Shown here: positions 18,380 through 26,437 of the stretch, in pieces
Position numbering within the stretch: position 1 is the stretch's first letter
Layout of the letters: each line of letters opens with the position of its first letter
Source of the DNA: CAZSDU01 sp964429135
GTDB taxonomy: Bacteria; Bacteroidota; Bacteroidia; Bacteroidales; FEN-979
Assembly: GCA_964429135.1 (NCBI GenBank)
Contig: CAYSAU010000004.1
Span: 131,914 to 195,913 of the forward strand
Length of the DNA: 64,000 bases
Direction of reading: 5' to 3'
The notes under the pieces: generated by a model
Told to the model about the DNA's origin: nothing
The model's database searches: none
What the model saw: only the letters and a program-made list of their open reading frames with translations
Translations under genes and position numbers: made by a program

Positions 18380-19270
18380 CTATTGAGTTTTTGTCATGGT
18401 GGCGGGAATGCAGATAATAAAATCAGCTTTCCCGAAGTGTTCTTCCTCCAGCTTTGTCATGTTGTCCTGTTCCACACAACTGATGGTCAGGATTTTCACG
18501 GGAACAGTATTTTTCCGGATGTAGTCTTTGACATACCATACGACACCTTCATGGTTATCGCTGTGATAGGCGCCATTGAAATGGAGGAAACACATCCCGG
18601 TTCCCGGCCCGCCTTTCATGATGAATTGTGCCATGGTGGCATCTTTCAGCGCTTGAGCCTGACCGAGGTTTTGGGTCAGATGGGCTGGCATTCCGGCACC
18701 AACAACTTTCGCGATGGAGCGATAACACTCCAGGGTGGTGTCGTATTTAATGGGGAGGGTAGCCATTAATCCACGCTGAGCCGCATTGAGGCTGTCGAGT
18801 CCTTCAAAGCCTTTCTGGTTGACCAGGGCTGCATATCTCCGGGGGACATTGGTGGCCACGAACGTTAACCCTTTTTCCCTGGCGAAGTCGAGCAGGGGAG
18901 CATAATCGGTCTTATAATTTGCCCAAAGTTTGGCTTCCGCTTCAAAATCCTTTTTCCGGATTTGCTTGGAGATATATTCACTGACAAGCAACTGATTATC
19001 CCTTTCAAACATTTCTGCTCCCATCATCAGATGGTCTGTTTTTTCTTCATACAGGTCGCGCATCAGCTCATATTCCAGCCAATGACAGATAGGATTATCA
19101 TGTAATTCGCCGAAAAAGATAAGATCGGATGATTTTGCCGCTTTCAGAAGAGCTGTATAATCAAATGATTTTCCCTGGGAGGAAAAGATCACGTAAGCAG
19201 GTTTGTCGCTTTTAAAAGCAGTAAGAATAAAAAAACCAAGCAGTATCAAGAGGGTGGAATATTTTTTCAT
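18380..19270 (-). CDS. ChaN family (haem-binding uptake-type) exported protein
   Basis: 296 residues with a signal peptide (MKKYSTLLILLGFFILTAF). There is no lipobox Cys, unlike many ChaN lipoproteins. Family motifs include FFGELHDNPICHWLEY near the N terminus, a GAEMFERDNQ segment and FLHFNGAYHSDNHEG near the C terminus. ChaN proteins have been linked to haem/iron binding; that is family knowledge and not proven here. It is 8 nt downstream of the cytidine deaminase gene in the same direction. Confidence 0.85.
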   Translation of the reverse strand: MKKYSTLLILLGFFILTAFKSDKPAYVIFSSQGKSFDYTALLKAAKSSDLIFFGELHDNPICHWLEYELMRDLYEEKTDHLMMGAEMFERDNQLLVSEYISKQIRKKDFEAEAKLWANYKTDYAPLLDFAREKGLTFVATNVPRRYAALVNQKGFEGLDSLNAAQRGLMATLPIKYDTTLECYRSIAKVVGAGMPAHLTQNLGQAQALKDATMAQFIMKGGPGTGMCFLHFNGAYHSDNHEGVVWYVKDYIRKNTVPVKILTISCVEQDNMTKLEEEHFGKADFIICIPATMTKTQ

Positions 19271-19278
19271 AGGAAGAA

Positions 19279-19776
19279 TTATTTGGGATCTTTCATCAGG
19301 TTTGTTTCCATAAAGGCCAGGGGCAGCAAAGTCTGCATCCCCTCTATCACATAAATTGATCCGCTTTGCCCGCCCAGGATCAGTCTGATTTTTTGTCGAA
19401 ATTTTATTTCATATTCAACGATGGCCTGGCGACATAAGCCACAGGGAGGAACGGGTTCATTCACCCGGAAAGAATCCGCGCTGGCTGTAATGGCAAGGGC
19501 TTTGATCGGGATACCGGGATACTGTGATACAGCAGCATAAACGGCTACGCGTTCAGCACATAAGCCGGAAGGAAAGGCCATGTTTTCCTGGTTGCTCCCG
19601 CTGATAACAATACCGTTTTCCAGCATTGCTGCCGCCCCGACATGGTAATTAGAATAGGGAGCATAGGAGGAGATCAGTGCCTTTTTGGCAGCATCAAGCA
19701 ACCCACGGTCTTCCCCGCACAATTCCTTGTCGGAATCAAAAATCTGGTAATCGAATGAATGTGTGCAATGTTTCAT
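19279..19776 (-). CDS. cdd: cytidine deaminase
   Basis: Cytidine deaminase converts cytidine and deoxycytidine to uridine forms in pyrimidine salvage. From ATG 19776 the protein is about 165 residues. Zinc ligands are in LCAERVA (Cys and catalytic Glu) and PPCGLCRQ (CxxC), the homotetrameric-type arrangement. The earlier in-frame Met at 19818 would overlap the S41 protease gene and add a non-conserved tail, so I prefer 19776. It lies 10 nt downstream of the S41 gene and is likely co-transcribed. Confidence 0.92.
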   Translation of the reverse strand: MKHCTHSFDYQIFDSDKELCGEDRGLLDAAKKALISSYAPYSNYHVGAAAMLENGIVISGSNQENMAFPSGLCAERVAVYAAVSQYPGIPIKALAITASADSFRVNEPVPPCGLCRQAIVEYEIKFRQKIRLILGGQSGSIYVIEGMQTLLPLAFMETNLMKDPK

Positions 19777-19786
19777 GGGAGAGGGT

Positions 19787-21511
19787 TTAATCCAGCAAAT
19801 TATCATCCTCCTCCTCAACGGCCGGATTTAAGGTATCCGGTTTGGGCGGAATATATTTCCCGCTCAGAATGCCGGTATATTTTTCTGGATCTTTAAGGGT
19901 AGAGATGGCCAGTGTAATTTCCGGATCCTTGTTCAGTGAAGATTCGATTTTTCCTTTTTGATAGTAATACCGGGTGACGATTTCCATTTTCAGCAGCTCA
20001 CGTATCTGGCTTTCATATTTTTTAAGGTCCTCTTTTTTATCACTTTCTATTTTTGCTTTCAGATGATCGTATTCTTCCTGTATGGCGCTGAGATAATTTT
20101 CCTTTTCCGCTTCTTTTTTCAACCGTTCGAGTGCCTGTTCGCTGCTGGTAGTATAGGAATAGTTTTTATCGGCTAAATAATTCAGGAAATCCTGGTAAGT
20201 ATCTTCATCGAGTTCGAAATTGGATGCAGGGGGAATGGTTTTATTGAGTCTGGCAAATCGTGTGGCATAATCGAAGATCAGAAACTTTCGGTAAAGGGTG
20301 GTGGCCAGAGTGCTGAATTTCCGCGGAGGTAAAATCAGATCAGGACTGATACCACCTCCGTCGTAGACACTTCTTCCATTTTTGGTTTTAAATTCCCGGA
20401 TCAGAGAATCAGGTATTTTTCCGAAAGCGCCTTCCTTGTTTTTATGGGAATAGTCGATGGCCTGGATACAGCGCCCGCTTGGAATATAATATTTAGCAAC
20501 GGTTATTTTTAGCTGAGCATTGTAGCTCAGGGGAACCACATTCTGAACCAGTCCTTTACCGAAGGTTCTTTGGCCGATAATGACTCCACGGTCGAGGTCC
20601 TGAATAGATCCGGCAAGGATCTCGCTGGCTGAAGCGCTCTGACGGTCAACCATAATGGCAAGGGGTATTTTAAGATCAAGTGGGGGGTTCATGGTGAGGT
20701 GGGTCCGGTTTTTATCAGCTTTTTTGCCTTTGGTACTGACGATTTCCTGTCCGCGTTCCACAAATAAATTCGCGATGTCAACGGCTTCATTAAGTAATCC
20801 GCCTCCATTACCCCTTAGATCTAAAATAATCCCTTTTAATTCGCGGGATTCTTTAAGTTTCAGAAAAGCCTGCTTCACCTCTTTTGCTGCATTTTGAGTG
20901 AAACCGGAAATCTTCACATATCCGATTTGGGAATCAACCATTCCCGCATACGGGATGTTGTCGATTTTTATAATTTCACGGGTAATGTTCAATTCAATTG
21001 GAGCAGTTTCACCCTCCCGTTCAATCACCAGATCAATCTTAGTTCCGGGTTGTCCTTTGAGTATGGCACTGACCTGATCGTAAGTCTTGTTTTTAGCAGA
21101 CTGATGGTTGACCTCAATGATTTTATCCCCGGCTTTTAATCCGGCTTTCCAGGCTGGTGAACCCTCGTAAGGTTCTGAAATAATCACGTAATCGCCCTGT
21201 TGATGGATCAGCGATCCTATCCCGCCATACTGACCGGTTGTAATGAATTTATAGTCTTCCACCTGTGATTCGGGAATAAAATTAGTATAGGGGTCAAGGG
21301 ATTCAAGCATGGCGTTAATACCAGTCTGGGTAATTTCACCGGGTTTAATGACATCTACATATTCTGTGCTTAATTCCTTGATCAAGGTGGAATAAATATC
21401 CAGGTTTTTTAAAATTTCAAAACCATCCTCTCCAGTTGCCTGAGCAAACAGAGAATGACTGTTAAAAAGAATAACCCAGGCAAATAACCCTATAACAACA
21501 ATACGCTTCAT
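19787..21511 (-). CDS. S41 family C-terminal processing protease (CtpA/Prc-like)
   Basis: 574 residues with a signal peptide ending near SLFAQ. A PDZ domain lies at about residues 85-165 (GSPAWKAGLKAGDKIIEVNH). The S41 catalytic region includes GYVKISGF, LDLRGNGGGLLNEAVD, the nucleophile Ser in DRQSASASEILAGS, and the Lys in GQRTFGKGLVQ, the Ser-Lys dyad of tail-specific proteases. A long charged C-terminal region with coiled-coil character follows. It acts in the periplasm on misfolded or processed envelope proteins. Confidence 0.95.
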   Translation of the reverse strand: MKRIVVIGLFAWVILFNSHSLFAQATGEDGFEILKNLDIYSTLIKELSTEYVDVIKPGEITQTGINAMLESLDPYTNFIPESQVEDYKFITTGQYGGIGSLIHQQGDYVIISEPYEGSPAWKAGLKAGDKIIEVNHQSAKNKTYDQVSAILKGQPGTKIDLVIEREGETAPIELNITREIIKIDNIPYAGMVDSQIGYVKISGFTQNAAKEVKQAFLKLKESRELKGIILDLRGNGGGLLNEAVDIANLFVERGQEIVSTKGKKADKNRTHLTMNPPLDLKIPLAIMVDRQSASASEILAGSIQDLDRGVIIGQRTFGKGLVQNVVPLSYNAQLKITVAKYYIPSGRCIQAIDYSHKNKEGAFGKIPDSLIREFKTKNGRSVYDGGGISPDLILPPRKFSTLATTLYRKFLIFDYATRFARLNKTIPPASNFELDEDTYQDFLNYLADKNYSYTTSSEQALERLKKEAEKENYLSAIQEEYDHLKAKIESDKKEDLKKYESQIRELLKMEIVTRYYYQKGKIESSLNKDPEITLAISTLKDPEKYTGILSGKYIPPKPDTLNPAVEEEDDNLLD

Positions 21512-21522
21512 GTATCTAATTC

Positions 21523-21540
21523 TTAATTCCTAATTCCTCA
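21523..21540 (-). repeat. 18-nt dispersed repeat, copy 2 (inverted)
   Basis: The minus strand reads TGAGGAATTAGGAATTAA, identical to 16050-16067. It sits in the 33-nt gap between yidD and the S41 gene. Confidence 0.6.
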
Positions 21541-21544
21541 TTAT

Positions 21545-21766
21545 TTATGGTACCGGATCAAATCCTTTTCCTCCCCAGGGGTGGCAACGGCTTAATCGTT
21601 TTAATACCAGCCATCCTCCTTTCCACGCTCCGTGCTTTTGAATAGCCTCAATGCCGTATTGAGAGCAACTTGGCGTAAACCGGCAGGAAGGCATGAAATA
21701 AGGCGAAATGGCTGCCTGATAAAATCGTATCAATAAAATAAAAAATTTACCGGGTAAGTTTTTCAT
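21545..21766 (-). CDS. yidD: membrane protein insertion efficiency factor YidD
   Basis: 73 residues with the family motif RFYQAAISPYFMPSCRFTPS followed by CSQYGIEAIQKHG and a terminal GGKGFDPVP. YidD is an inner-membrane-associated helper of YidC-mediated insertion. It overlaps the rnpA stop region by 20 nt and follows rnpA, the usual gene order. Confidence 0.96.
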   Translation of the reverse strand: MKNLPGKFFILLIRFYQAAISPYFMPSCRFTPSCSQYGIEAIQKHGAWKGGWLVLKRLSRCHPWGGKGFDPVP

Positions 21767-22163
21767 TTACCTCTGTTAAACGCCGTAAAAGTAAGATTAT
21801 TTTAGTTTGAATTTCGGTGAAAGGGAGTATTTCTTTAGCGATATAAGTGATACAAATCAGCAAGGAGGATGTTTTAGAGTGTAAAGATGGATTCAGGTGT
21901 TGCTTATTCAGCCGGTAGCTTTCCTTCATTCTTCTCCGGATGAGGTTTCTATCAACCGCTGAATGAAAATGATGCCTAGGTACGCTGAACATCACCTGGG
22001 GAAGAGGATTATCAAAGGTTTCCACGATAAGCCAGGTCATTCGAAAAGCTGGAACATGCAGCGTTGAACCTTCCCTGAATAGCTTACGAATAAGTTGAAA
22101 ACGGCTCAGCCTTTCATTTTTTTTAAAGGGTTGCTTCACAAAGCTAAGATTTTGAATAAGCAA
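21747..22163 (-). CDS. rnpA: ribonuclease P protein component
   Basis: 138 residues. The conserved RNA-binding signature is present as AVDRNLIRRRMKESYR, preceded by the FSVPRHHFHSA strand where most homologues have a Lys-rich version. RnpA is the protein cofactor of RNase P in tRNA 5' maturation. It starts immediately after hemD (no gap) and overlaps yidD. rpmH, the usual neighbour, is not here, which is normal in Bacteroidota. Confidence 0.93.
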   Translation of the reverse strand: MLIQNLSFVKQPFKKNERLSRFQLIRKLFREGSTLHVPAFRMTWLIVETFDNPLPQVMFSVPRHHFHSAVDRNLIRRRMKESYRLNKQHLNPSLHSKTSSLLICITYIAKEILPFTEIQTKIILLLRRLTEVNEKLTR

Positions 22164-22916
22164 CTATTTCTTCTTACATTCCTGTAAGAGGAAATGTTCC
22201 ATAGCCATAGTCATGGAAGGAGCAGTTGGAGTGGGGGCCTCAAGGTTGAGATTCAGTCCGGCATCCTTCACGGCTTTTGCAGTGGCCGAACCAAAAGCAG
22301 CGATGATCGTATCCTGTTGTTGAAAATCAGGGAAATTCTTAAGCAGTGATTTGATCCCAGAGGGACTGAAGAAAACCAGCATATCATATTTCCTGATATC
22401 AATATCGGAAAGGTCGCTGGCTAAGGTTCTGTATATTATCGCTTTTTTATAAATGATCTTATGTTCATCAAGCATTTTCGGAATTTCCAGCTTGTGAATA
22501 TCTGAACAAGGCAATAAGAATTTTTCAGTCCTGTGCTTTTTTATATGTTCCATCAGGTTGGAGAAATTTTCCTTACTGTGGAATATTTTTCTTTTCCTGA
22601 ACTGAACATACTTCTGAAGATAATATGCAGTGGATTCAGAAATGGTAAAGTATTTCATGGATTCAGGAACCTCTATCCTCATTTCTTTACACATCCTGAA
22701 ATAATGATCAACGGCATTCCTCGAGGTAAAAATAACCGCCGAATAATCCAGGATGTTTATTCTTTCTTGCCGGAATTCTTTAGCCGTTAAGCCTTCAATT
22801 AAGAAGAACTTCCGGAAATGAATGTTAACATTGAACTTTTTTGCAATTTCCCCGTAAGGGGATTTCTCAAAATCGCTTGGTTTGTGTTGGGAAACGAGTA
22901 TATTTTTTATTTTCAA
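22164..22916 (-). CDS. hemD: uroporphyrinogen-III synthase
   Basis: 250 residues with the HemD two-domain pattern: an N-terminal ILVSQHKP strand, IFTSRNAVDHYF, an inter-domain segment with FLLPCSDIHK, and VFFSPSGIKSLLKNF near the C terminus, followed by AFGSATAKAVKDAG. The enzyme closes hydroxymethylbilane to uroporphyrinogen III in haem synthesis. Linkage to a DUF4271 membrane protein is common in Bacteroidota and supports the call. Confidence 0.85.
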   Translation of the reverse strand: MKIKNILVSQHKPSDFEKSPYGEIAKKFNVNIHFRKFFLIEGLTAKEFRQERINILDYSAVIFTSRNAVDHYFRMCKEMRIEVPESMKYFTISESTAYYLQKYVQFRKRKIFHSKENFSNLMEHIKKHRTEKFLLPCSDIHKLEIPKMLDEHKIIYKKAIIYRTLASDLSDIDIRKYDMLVFFSPSGIKSLLKNFPDFQQQDTIIAAFGSATAKAVKDAGLNLNLEAPTPTAPSMTMAMEHFLLQECKKK

Positions 22917-22968
22917 GGCCTTTTTGTATTTCGCTAAATGAGTTCCTAATACCTTAAAAATCCCGTGG

Positions 22969-23769
22969 TTACGTGTAAATCAAGAAAAGTTTAACGATTA
23001 CCATCAGGGGTAAAAATTCGAGGCTGCAAAGATATATAAATAAAAACAAATAAGAAAATTTTGTCATCGACAAGCCGATGAAAAAACCTCTCATAACCCT
23101 AAAAAGGAAGAGTAAGGTGAAGATGATCAAACAGATCCAGAGCAGTAAGATCGATTTCAGATAAAGGACCATAATTAGCAATGGGAGTAGCAAGATCCCA
23201 GAAATTAGACAGAAAATCAGCAGATTAAGCAAATATGCCCTTGTGGTTTCGCGGGTATTGAAAACCACAGAAAGAAATTGAATCAATATGATTTTCAATC
23301 CCCAGAAAACGGAGATGCCCAGTATAATCATGATAAATATCCCCCAGGGAGGGATTTGAAAAAAAGAAAAATGAAGCAGGCTTTCATTGCACTGGAATAA
23401 CAGAAGAGACAATGATATAAGGTATAGGATTCCAAGGGCAATTGAAACCCTTTCCCTGAATAGATTCCCATCCCGGGATAACTGGTTGATAAACCTTTTT
23501 GAAAAAGGGGCTAAGCATATCTGTCGAATCCGCCTGTGGTAATGTACCTGAGCCCAGGCCAGCAAAACTAATCCAAAAAGCAGTATCCCCGTGATCCAGT
23601 CAGGTTGAAAGGGACGGTATTCCCTGTTATGAAAATGAGAGGGACGAAGTTCATGGGTCAGAAAAGGAGAAACAGTGAACAGTTGTTCTTCGTGAGGATT
23701 GCTTTCCATGTTCAGGGTGGTATCCGGTGATTGATGGAGTGGGCTCATCGTCCGGAAAAATAATCCCAT
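22969..23769 (-). CDS. DUF4271 family membrane protein
   Basis: 266 residues with about seven hydrophobic helices after a roughly 55-residue polar N terminus. Size, topology and position directly upstream of hemD match the DUF4271 proteins of Bacteroidota; the molecular function is unknown. The start is uncertain: Met at 23769 overlaps the pseudouridine synthase gene by 25 nt, and internal Met codons at 23748 or 23709 are possible. Confidence 0.75.
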   Translation of the reverse strand: MGLFFRTMSPLHQSPDTTLNMESNPHEEQLFTVSPFLTHELRPSHFHNREYRPFQPDWITGILLFGLVLLAWAQVHYHRRIRQICLAPFSKRFINQLSRDGNLFRERVSIALGILYLISLSLLLFQCNESLLHFSFFQIPPWGIFIMIILGISVFWGLKIILIQFLSVVFNTRETTRAYLLNLLIFCLISGILLLPLLIMVLYLKSILLLWICLIIFTLLFLFRVMRGFFIGLSMTKFSYLFLFIYLCSLEFLPLMVIVKLFLIYT

Positions 23770-24437
23770 AAAACATCGGATGGGGGAGGGGCAATGATTT
23801 TGATCGCTTCCTTTTTCACCGGATGGATGAATTCAAGAGAACGGGAATGAAGGTGGATGGAAGCATCGGGATTTGATCTTGGATATCCATATTTCAGATC
23901 ACCCTTGATCGGACATCCGATGGCTGCAAGCTGAGCACGGATCTGGTGATGGCGTCCGGTAAGTAATTCCACTTCGAGCAGGTGATATCCTTTGCTGGAG
24001 TCAATCAGCGTATAATTTAAGATGGCTTTTTTTGTGCCTGGTGAGGGAAAGCGGGTGATAAAACTTTTGTTTTTCACCTGATCCCGGCTAAGGTAGCCGA
24101 CAAGTTGTTCCTTTATTACGGGGGGATGCTGTTTGACAACTGCCCAGTATGTTTTATGAATGTTTCCCTGTTTCAACATTTCATTTAGCCGGGAAAGGGC
24201 TTTGGATGTCCGTGCAAAGATTATGGCACCGCTCACCGGCCGGTCAAGACGGTGAACCACACCCAGAAAAACCTCAGCGGGTTTTTGATATCTGACCTTA
24301 AGATAGGATTTTACTTTCTCACTCAGGGGTTCATCCTTGGTTTTATCTCCCTGTACAATGGCCGAAGGGGGTTTGTTCAGGATGATCAGGTGGTTGTCTT
24401 CGTAAAGGATTTCAAGATCAGTACTGTTCTTTTTCAT
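23745..24437 (-). CDS. RluA family pseudouridine synthase
   Basis: 230 residues. The catalytic motif VHRLDRPVSG carries the Asp nucleophile (H-R-L-D), and LTGRHHQIRAQLA and GDLKYGY are further RluA-family landmarks. It isomerises uridine to pseudouridine in rRNA or tRNA. No S4 domain is present, so it resembles short RluA/TruC-type enzymes. It overlaps panB by 20 nt and the DUF4271 gene by 25 nt. Confidence 0.92.
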   Translation of the reverse strand: MKKNSTDLEILYEDNHLIILNKPPSAIVQGDKTKDEPLSEKVKSYLKVRYQKPAEVFLGVVHRLDRPVSGAIIFARTSKALSRLNEMLKQGNIHKTYWAVVKQHPPVIKEQLVGYLSRDQVKNKSFITRFPSPGTKKAILNYTLIDSSKGYHLLEVELLTGRHHQIRAQLAAIGCPIKGDLKYGYPRSNPDASIHLHSRSLEFIHPVKKEAIKIIAPPPSDVLWDYFSGR

Positions 24438-25242
24438 TGGGGAAATCCAGTGATTTCACATCATTGATATAAGTGTTGACTGCTCCCCTGACCTCTTCCG
24501 ATAAGTTATGGTAACGACGAAGAAAACGAGGAGAAAATTCCAGTGTGATTCCAAGCATGTCATGAAGAACCAGAACCTGACCGTCCACTTTTTGTCCCGC
24601 CCCTATTCCGATGATGGGTATTTTAAGTTCGGAAGTCACTTCAGCTCCTAATTTGGCCGGGATTTTCTCCAGTACGATGGCAAAACAACCTGCCTTTTCA
24701 AGCAGATGGGCATCACTGATCAATTTGGTTGCTTCTTCTTCGGTAGTGGCACGTACCACATAAGTTCCGAATTTGTGAATCGACTGAGGGGTCAATCCGA
24801 GGTGTCCCATCACGGGTATTCCGGCCGAGAGAATGCGATCCACCGATTCGAGGATCTCTTTTCCACCCTCCATCTTGACAGCATCTGCACCACTTTCTTT
24901 CATAATTCTGATGGAAGAATTCAGTGCCTCGATGGAATTACCCTGATAGGTACCGAATGGCAGATCCACGACTACCAGCGCTCTTTTTACCGCCCTGACA
25001 ACGGATGAGGCATGATAAATCATTTCATTCAGGGTGATGGGGAGGGTTGAAGTATGTCCGGCCATCACGTTGGAAGCAGAATCACCTACCAGAATCACAT
25101 CAATGCCTGTGGAATCCAAAATCCTTGCAAAGGAATAATCGTAGGCAGTGAGCATGGTAATTTTTTCTCCTTTCAGCTTCATTTCCTGAAGGATGTGGGT
25201 CGTGACTTTCGTCACATTCCGGAATGAAAACGCTGTAGCCAT
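24418..25242 (-). CDS. panB: 3-methyl-2-oxobutanoate hydroxymethyltransferase
   Basis: PanB transfers a hydroxymethyl group from methylene-tetrahydrofolate to ketoisovalerate, the first committed step to pantothenate. 274 residues; diagnostic stretches are MLTAYDYSFARILD, LVGDSASNVMAGH (metal ligand Asp), DLPFGTYQ, KMEGG, MGHLGLTPQS and IGIGAGQKVDGQVLV. It heads the minus-strand run ending at the ChaN gene and is separated from panC/panD. Confidence 0.97.
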   Translation of the reverse strand: MATAFSFRNVTKVTTHILQEMKLKGEKITMLTAYDYSFARILDSTGIDVILVGDSASNVMAGHTSTLPITLNEMIYHASSVVRAVKRALVVVDLPFGTYQGNSIEALNSSIRIMKESGADAVKMEGGKEILESVDRILSAGIPVMGHLGLTPQSIHKFGTYVVRATTEEEATKLISDAHLLEKAGCFAIVLEKIPAKLGAEVTSELKIPIIGIGAGQKVDGQVLVLHDMLGITLEFSPRFLRRYHNLSEEVRGAVNTYINDVKSLDFPNEKEQY

Positions 25243-25281
25243 ATTTTATATATTATCATGCAAAGCTACAATATTTTTATG

Positions 25282-25289
25282 TACATTTG
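25282..25289 (+). promoter_or_regulatory. -7 box for the 25312 lipoprotein gene
   Basis: TACATTTG matches TAnnTTTG and lies 22 nt upstream of ATG 25312, giving a short leader. This supports 25312 as the start, not the in-frame ATG at 25258, which would precede the promoter. No clear -33 element. Confidence 0.45.
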
Positions 25290-25311
25290 CCTTCCGGAAA
25301 TCTCTCACTTC

Positions 25312-26307
25312 ATGCAATATCTTAAATTGTTTTTCCTGTCACTCTTACTATTAGCCGTAGTTCCGGGATGCAATAAAGAACTTAATGTGAATGCTGACTG
25401 GAAAGACATCACCGTGGTGTATGCCTTACTTGACCAAGCCAGGGATACGACTTTTATTAAAATTACCAAGGCTTTTTTGGGACCTGGTGATGCTCTGCAG
25501 TTTGCCAAAATTTCAGACTCTAGTAATTATCCCGACAAAATGGATGTCAGACTGGAAGAATGGGATGCTAGCACGTATAAAAACACATTTTTCTTAGATA
25601 CCCTGACCATTCATAACAAAGTGGCTGGGGATTCTGTATTTTATTACCCTGATCAGCTGATGTATTTTACCACGGTGAAGCTGAACGAGAATTACCAGTA
25701 TAAACTGTACATTACAAATAAAATCAGCGGTAAGGAAGTGACCGCGGAATCAGGTCTTGTTCATGATTTTTCAATCGAAAAACCATTGCCTTATTTTAAA
25801 ATGGATTTCAGACCGGAGTACAACAATGAAGTGAAGTGGTACACGGCCAAAGCAGGTCGCCGCTATCAGTTGAATATCCGTTTTCATTATCAGGAGTCAT
25901 TAAAGTCCGATACATCGGTGAAGGTAACAAAATACATAGACTGGATTGTTTTCAGTAATGTCAAGTCCATCGATCTCCAGGGAGGACAGGAGATTTCGCA
26001 ATATTATTCCTGCAATGGTTTTTATAATGTCATTGGCGCTAACATCCCGGTCAATCCTAATGTCAACCGTAAAGCGCTTTTCGTAGACCTGATTTTTTCT
26101 GTTGCCGCAGAGGATTTGAACACCTATATGGAAGTGACAGAACCTTCCTATACCATCATCCAGGAAAGGCCCTCATTTACCAATATCGTTAACGGGATAG
26201 GCCTTTTTTCGAGCCGGTTTACAAAAGCGCTGGATTCCATGCAACTGAGTGCCTATACCCTGAATGAACTCAAGGTTAACGAGAAAACAAAATCCCTAGG
26301 TTTTTGA
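25312..26307 (+). CDS. uncharacterised lipoprotein
   Basis: 331 residues from ATG 25312. A lipoprotein signal (MQYLKLFFLSLLLLAVVPGC) has its lipobox Cys at residue 20. The body is beta-rich and polar with no membrane segment, and the stretch DITVVYALLDQARDTTFIKI is typical of Bacteroidota lipoproteins of the DUF4249-like kind, but I cannot assign a family firmly. It stands alone between divergent panB and the separately promoted dnaK. Confidence 0.82.
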   Translation: MQYLKLFFLSLLLLAVVPGCNKELNVNADWKDITVVYALLDQARDTTFIKITKAFLGPGDALQFAKISDSSNYPDKMDVRLEEWDASTYKNTFFLDTLTIHNKVAGDSVFYYPDQLMYFTTVKLNENYQYKLYITNKISGKEVTAESGLVHDFSIEKPLPYFKMDFRPEYNNEVKWYTAKAGRRYQLNIRFHYQESLKSDTSVKVTKYIDWIVFSNVKSIDLQGGQEISQYYSCNGFYNVIGANIPVNPNVNRKALFVDLIFSVAAEDLNTYMEVTEPSYTIIQERPSFTNIVNGIGLFSSRFTKALDSMQLSAYTLNELKVNEKTKSLGF

Positions 26308-26363
26308 TTTTTATTCCCTGAATTTCTGTCTTTTTGTCACCTCTATGACATAAAACCCTGCTT

Positions 26364-26380
26364 TGGCACAATGATTGACA
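26364..26380 (+). promoter_or_regulatory. sigma-54-like promoter upstream of dnaK
   Basis: TGGCAC-N5-TTGACA resembles the -24/-12 consensus TGGCAC-N5-TTGCA, but the -12 dinucleotide is GA where GC is expected. It lies 57 nt before the dnaK ATG. A strong Shine-Dalgarno AAAGGAG at 26421-26427 sits 10 nt before the start, unusual in this window. Confidence 0.35.
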
Positions 26381-26437
26381 GGTGCTATGACAATGATTCA
26401 CATAAACTGAGTTTACTACGAAAGGAGAAATTATAAC

